Of a DNA stretch of 9,516 nt, positions 6,747-9,516 are shown piece after piece. The notes beneath the pieces were generated by a model, which searched no databases, had not been told where the DNA came from, and saw only the letters and a list, made by a program, of their open reading frames with translations. Each line of letters starts with the position of its first letter. The stretch's first letter is position 1. This DNA is from Actinomycetes bacterium (GTDB lineage: Bacteria > Actinomycetota > Actinomycetes > Actinomycetales > Cellulomonadaceae): the NCBI GenBank assembly GCA_023460255.1, contig JAEWQZ010000092.1:1-9516 (forward strand), read 5' to 3'. Position numbers and translations under genes: made by a program.

Positions 6747-7693
6747 TGCGCCACTTCCTGCGCGACGACGACCTGAGCCCCGCCGAGCAGCGCGAGGTGC
6801 TCGAGCTGGCCCTGCGCCTGAAGGCCGGCCGGTTCGGCGCCGACGCCCCGCGGCCGCTTGCCGGACCGCGCGGCGTCGCGGTGCTCCTCGACAAGCCGAC
6901 CCTGCGGACCCAGCTGTCGTTCGCCGTCGGGATCGCCGAGCTCGGCGGCTACCCGATGCTGGTGGACGGCAAGCTCGCCCAGATCGGCGTGCGGGAGTCG
7001 GTGTCCGACACCGCGAAGGTCCTCGGGCGTCAGGTCGCCGCGATCGTCTGGCGCACCTACGACCAGTCCCGCATCGACGAGATGGCCGCGCACGCCGGGG
7101 TGCCGGTCGTCAACGCGCTCACGGACCAGTTCCACCCGTGCCAGGTGCTCGCCGACCTCCTGACCGTCGCCGAGCACGTCGGCGGAGCGGCCGGGGTGGG
7201 TGGCCTGCCGGGTCGGACGCTCGCGTACCTGGGCGACGGCTCGAACAACATGGCGCACTCCTACCTGCTCGGTGGGGCGACGGCCGGCCTGCACGTGCGC
7301 ATCGCCACGCCGGTCCAGCGGATGCCGCTGCCCGCCGTCGTCGCCCGGGCCGAGCAGATCGCGGCCGGCACCGGCGGGTCGGTCATGGTCACCGAGTCGG
7401 TCAGCGAGGCCGTCGCGGGTGCCGACGCCGTGGCGACCGACACCTGGGTCTCCATGGGCGACGAGACGTCGACGGACAAGGCAGAGGCGCTCTTCGCCAC
7501 GTTCCGCCTGGATGCGGCCGTGCTCGCGCAGGCCGCGCCGGACGCCGTCGTCCTGCACTGCCTGCCCGCCTATCGAGGCATGGAGGTGACCGCGGACGTC
7601 CTCGACGGCCCGCAGTCCGTCGTCTTCGACGAGGCCGAGAACCGGCTGCACGCGCAGAAGGCGCTGCTCGCCTGGCTCCTGGAGCGGACATGA
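6746..7693 (+). CDS. argF: Ornithine carbamoyltransferase with altered phosphate-binding loop
   Basis: ArgF joins carbamoyl phosphate and ornithine to give citrulline. The 315-residue protein starts MRHFLRDDDLSPAEQ, the usual actinobacterial ArgF beginning. The substrate motifs are present: FHPCQVLADL with His130 and Gln133, the ornithine segment TDTWVSMGDE with Asp232 and the SMG loop at 236-238, and HCLPA with Cys272. The SMG loop argues for ornithine rather than aspartate carbamoyltransferase. The odd point is the carbamoyl-phosphate loop, which reads PTLRTQLSF at 51-59 where the family standard is STRTR followed by SF. The key Arg54 and Thr55 remain, but the flanking Ser, Thr and last Arg are Thr52, Leu53 and Gln56. 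My impression is that some Micrococcales ArgF share this variant, so it may be a lineage trait. The ATG at 6746 is preferred over GTG 6743 from the GGAGG spacing. The gene ends in an ATGA overlap with argR. Confidence 0.95.
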   Translation: MRHFLRDDDLSPAEQREVLELALRLKAGRFGADAPRPLAGPRGVAVLLDKPTLRTQLSFAVGIAELGGYPMLVDGKLAQIGVRESVSDTAKVLGRQVAAIVWRTYDQSRIDEMAAHAGVPVVNALTDQFHPCQVLADLLTVAEHVGGAAGVGGLPGRTLAYLGDGSNNMAHSYLLGGATAGLHVRIATPVQRMPLPAVVARAEQIAAGTGGSVMVTESVSEAVAGADAVATDTWVSMGDETSTDKAEALFATFRLDAAVLAQAAPDAVVLHCLPAYRGMEVTADVLDGPQSVVFDEAENRLHAQKALLAWLLERT

Positions 7694-8247
7694 GCGGCGT
7701 CGAGCCCGGCATTCCCGGTGGTGGCGTGCCCGCGACCAAGGCGGCACGGCACGCGGCCATCGCCCGCGCCCTCGGCCGGGAGCCGATCAGGTCCCAGGGC
7801 GAGCTTGCCGCGGTGCTGGCCGAGGAGGGCCTGCACGTCACCCAGGCGACCTTGTCCCGGGACCTCGTCGAGCTGCGCGCCGTCCGCATCCGGCTGCCCG
7901 ACCGGACGCTCGCGTACGCGGTGCCGGGGGAAGGCGGCAACCGGACCCCGCAGATCGAGGACGCGGAGCAGCTCGCCTCCCGCCTGGCCCGGCTGTGCGC
8001 GGAGCTGCTCGTCACGGCCGAGGCGTCGGGCAACCTCGTGGTGCTACGCACGCCGCCGGGAGCGGCGCAGTTCCTCGCCTCGGCGATCGACCACTCGGTG
8101 CTCCCCGGCGTGATGGGCACCATCGCCGGCGACGACACGGTCCTGGTCATCAGCAGTGAGGCCGACGGCGGCCAGGCCGTCGCCCAACGGTTCCTCGACC
8201 TCGCGGGTGGCCGCGAGGACGCACGCGACACGAAGGATGAGACGTGA
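7690..8247 (+). CDS. argR: Arginine repressor ArgR
   Basis: ArgR is a hexameric DNA-binding protein that binds ARG boxes when loaded with L-arginine and represses biosynthesis genes. The 185-residue protein has a winged-helix N-terminal domain at about 17-80. Its helix-turn-helix runs from SQGELAAVLAEEG (35-47) to the recognition helix TQATLSRDLVEL (51-62), with Ser56-Arg57 of the usual SRD motif. The C-terminal oligomerisation and arginine-binding domain includes GNLVVLRTPPGAAQFLASAID (114-134) and GDDT at 147-150, the conserved acidic arginine-contact pair. An acidic/basic tail of about 12 residues ends the protein. The ATG at 7690 overlaps the argF stop and has GGAG at 7681-7684. Sitting inside the operon it probably controls, it should form a negative feedback loop through the operator before argC. 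Confidence 0.96.
   Translation: MSGVEPGIPGGGVPATKAARHAAIARALGREPIRSQGELAAVLAEEGLHVTQATLSRDLVELRAVRIRLPDRTLAYAVPGEGGNRTPQIEDAEQLASRLARLCAELLVTAEASGNLVVLRTPPGAAQFLASAIDHSVLPGVMGTIAGDDTVLVISSEADGGQAVAQRFLDLAGGREDARDTKDET
8232..8237 (+). promoter_or_regulatory. Ribosome binding site GAAGGA supporting the argG GTG start
   Basis: GAAGGA lies within the last codons of argR, six bases before the GTG at 8244. It supports the GTG as the true argG start. The resulting N-terminus, MSKVLTELPVGERVGIAFSGGLDTS, matches type 2 argininosuccinate synthases. Confidence 0.6.
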
Positions 8248-9516
8248 GCAAGGTTCTGACGGAGCTGCCGGTCGGCGAGCGTGTGGGCATCGCCTTCTCG
8301 GGTGGGCTCGACACCTCCGTGGCGGTGGCCTGGATGCGGCACCGGGGCGCGATCCCGTGCACCTACACCGCCGACCTCGGCCAGTACGACGAGCCGGAGA
8401 TCGACCAGGTGCCGGGCCGCGCGATGCTGTACGGGGCCGAGCTCTCCCGGGCCGTGGACTGCAAGGCGGCCCTCGTCGAGGAGGGCCTGGCCGCCATTGC
8501 CTGCGGCGCGTTCCACATCCGCAGCGCCGGCCGGTCGTACTTCAACACGACGCCGCTGGGCCGGGCCGTCACCGGCACCTTGCTGGTGCGCGCCATGCAG
8601 GCCGACGACGTCGAGATCTGGGGTGACGGCTCCACGTTCAAGGGCAACGACATCGAGCGCTTCTACCGGTACGGGCTGCTCGCCAACCCCGGCCTGCGGA
8701 TCTACAAGCCGTGGCTCGACAAGGACTTCGTGGCCGAGCTCGGTGGGCGGGCGGAGATGAGCCAGTTCCTCGTCGAGCACGACCTGCCCTACCGCGACAG
8801 CGCGGAGAAGGCGTACTCGACGGACGCGAACATCTGGGGTGCCACGCACGAGGCGAAGACGCTGGAGCACCTGGACGTCTCGCTGGAGACGGTCGAGCCG
8901 ATCATGGGCGTGCGGTTCTGGGACCCGGCGGTCGCGATCGAGACCGAGGACGTCACGATCGCGTTCGAGCGCGGCCGGCCGGTGGCGATCGACGGCGTCA
9001 GGTACGAGGACCCGGTCGCGCTGGTCCGCGCGGCGAACGCCGTCGGGGGGCGGCACGGCCTGGGCATGTCCGACCAGATCGAGAACCGCATCATCGAGGC
9101 GAAGTCGCGCGGCATCTACGAGGCGCCGGGGATGGCGCTGCTCTTCATCGCCTACGAGCGGCTCGTCAACGCGATCCACAACGAGGACACGGTCGCGAAC
9201 TACCACAACGAGGGTCGTCGACTCGGCCGGCTCCTGTACGAGGGCCGGTGGCTCGACCCGCAGTCGCTCATGGTCCGCGAGTCGATCCAGCGCTGGATCG
9301 CCTCCGTCGTGACGGGGGAGGTGACGCTGCGGCTGCGCCGCGGGGAGGACTACACGATCCTGCGCACCGACGGCCCGGGGTTCTCCTACCACCCGGAGAA
9401 GCTGTCCATGGAGCGCACGGAGTCGGCGGCGTTCGGGCCGAGCGACCGGATCGGCCAGCTGACGATGCGCAACCTCGACATCGCGGACTCGCGGGCCAAG
9501 CTCGAGCTGTACGCGC
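8244..9516 (+). CDS. argG: Argininosuccinate synthase, long (type 2) form, C-terminus cut by window edge
   Basis: ArgG joins citrulline and aspartate at the expense of ATP to give argininosuccinate. The 424 visible codons contain no stop, and probably a few tens of residues lie beyond the right edge. The ATP pyrophosphatase loop is SGGLDTS at 19-25. Further hallmarks are TADLGQYDEPEI (42-53), YFNTTPLGRAVTGT (99-112), GDGSTFKGNDIERFYRYG (127-144), KAYSTDANIWGATHEAK (about 189-205), HGLGMSDQIENRIIEAKSRG, and GQLTMRNLDIADSRAKL at the end. These segments match the E. coli ArgG (type 2 subfamily), not the roughly 400-residue type 1 form known from Mycobacterium and Streptomyces. The GTG at 8244 overlaps the argR stop (GTGA). 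argH would be the expected next gene, outside the window. Confidence 0.95.
   Translation, partial: MSKVLTELPVGERVGIAFSGGLDTSVAVAWMRHRGAIPCTYTADLGQYDEPEIDQVPGRAMLYGAELSRAVDCKAALVEEGLAAIACGAFHIRSAGRSYFNTTPLGRAVTGTLLVRAMQADDVEIWGDGSTFKGNDIERFYRYGLLANPGLRIYKPWLDKDFVAELGGRAEMSQFLVEHDLPYRDSAEKAYSTDANIWGATHEAKTLEHLDVSLETVEPIMGVRFWDPAVAIETEDVTIAFERGRPVAIDGVRYEDPVALVRAANAVGGRHGLGMSDQIENRIIEAKSRGIYEAPGMALLFIAYERLVNAIHNEDTVANYHNEGRRLGRLLYEGRWLDPQSLMVRESIQRWIASVVTGEVTLRLRRGEDYTILRTDGPGFSYHPEKLSMERTESAAFGPSDRIGQLTMRNLDIADSRAKLELYA

Noticed and set aside
8156..8626. Alternative + frame open reading frame across the argR/argG junction
   Set aside because: Its translation is Arg/Gly/Ala-rich with no motif, and it overlaps two certain genes in another frame.
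7401..9392. A long open frame on the minus strand (663 codons) opposite argF, argR and argG
   Set aside because: It is Arg-, Val- and Asp-rich low-complexity translation without domain motifs. It lies opposite three certain genes and is the usual shadow produced by high GC at third codon positions.
1..9516. CRISPR arrays, insertion sequences, tRNA or rRNA genes, phage or defence genes
   Set aside because: The window is almost fully occupied by transporter and arg genes. No repeat arrays, transposase motifs, terminal inverted repeats or structured RNA genes were seen in the two short gaps.

Overview
The window comes from a very GC-rich actinobacterium. The gene order, the high-GC codon use, the short gene overlaps and the protein sequences fit the Micrococcales, perhaps near Cellulomonadaceae. 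The family-level placement is an impression from protein style, not a computed result.

Region 1 (about 1-2167) is the end of an iron-siderophore uptake locus on the + strand: the C-terminus of a FecCD-type membrane permease, its ABC ATPase (ATGA overlap), and then a lipoprotein siderophore-binding component. A 19-bp DtxR/IdeR-like iron box (1089-1107) lies exactly between the ATPase and the binding-protein gene and overlaps the ATPase stop codon. The binding protein therefore probably has its own iron-repressed promoter. A GC-rich hairpin without a U-tract (2185-2214) follows the binding-protein gene and separates the two regions.

Region 2 (2221-9516, running off the right edge) is an arginine biosynthesis operon in the order argC-argJ-argB-argD-argF-argR-argG. 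Every gene junction is an overlap of one to four bases, so the seven reading frames form one uninterrupted coding block. ArgJ, B, C and D take glutamate to N-acetylornithine and ArgJ releases ornithine. ArgF makes citrulline and ArgG makes argininosuccinate. ArgR is the arginine-responsive repressor and probably controls its own operon through a tandem ARG-box-like operator. That operator covers the -10 element and ends two bases before the argC start codon. The spacing of the -10 to the ATG, and the lack of a Shine-Dalgarno sequence, suggest a leaderless argC transcript.

The window is mostly well-understood housekeeping biology, and I found no previously undescribed system. The points most worth checking are the altered phosphate-binding loop of ArgF (TLRTQ instead of STRTR), the long E. 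coli-like (type 2) ArgG, the leaderless, operator-overlapped argC start, the internal iron box, and the N-terminally extended ArgB.
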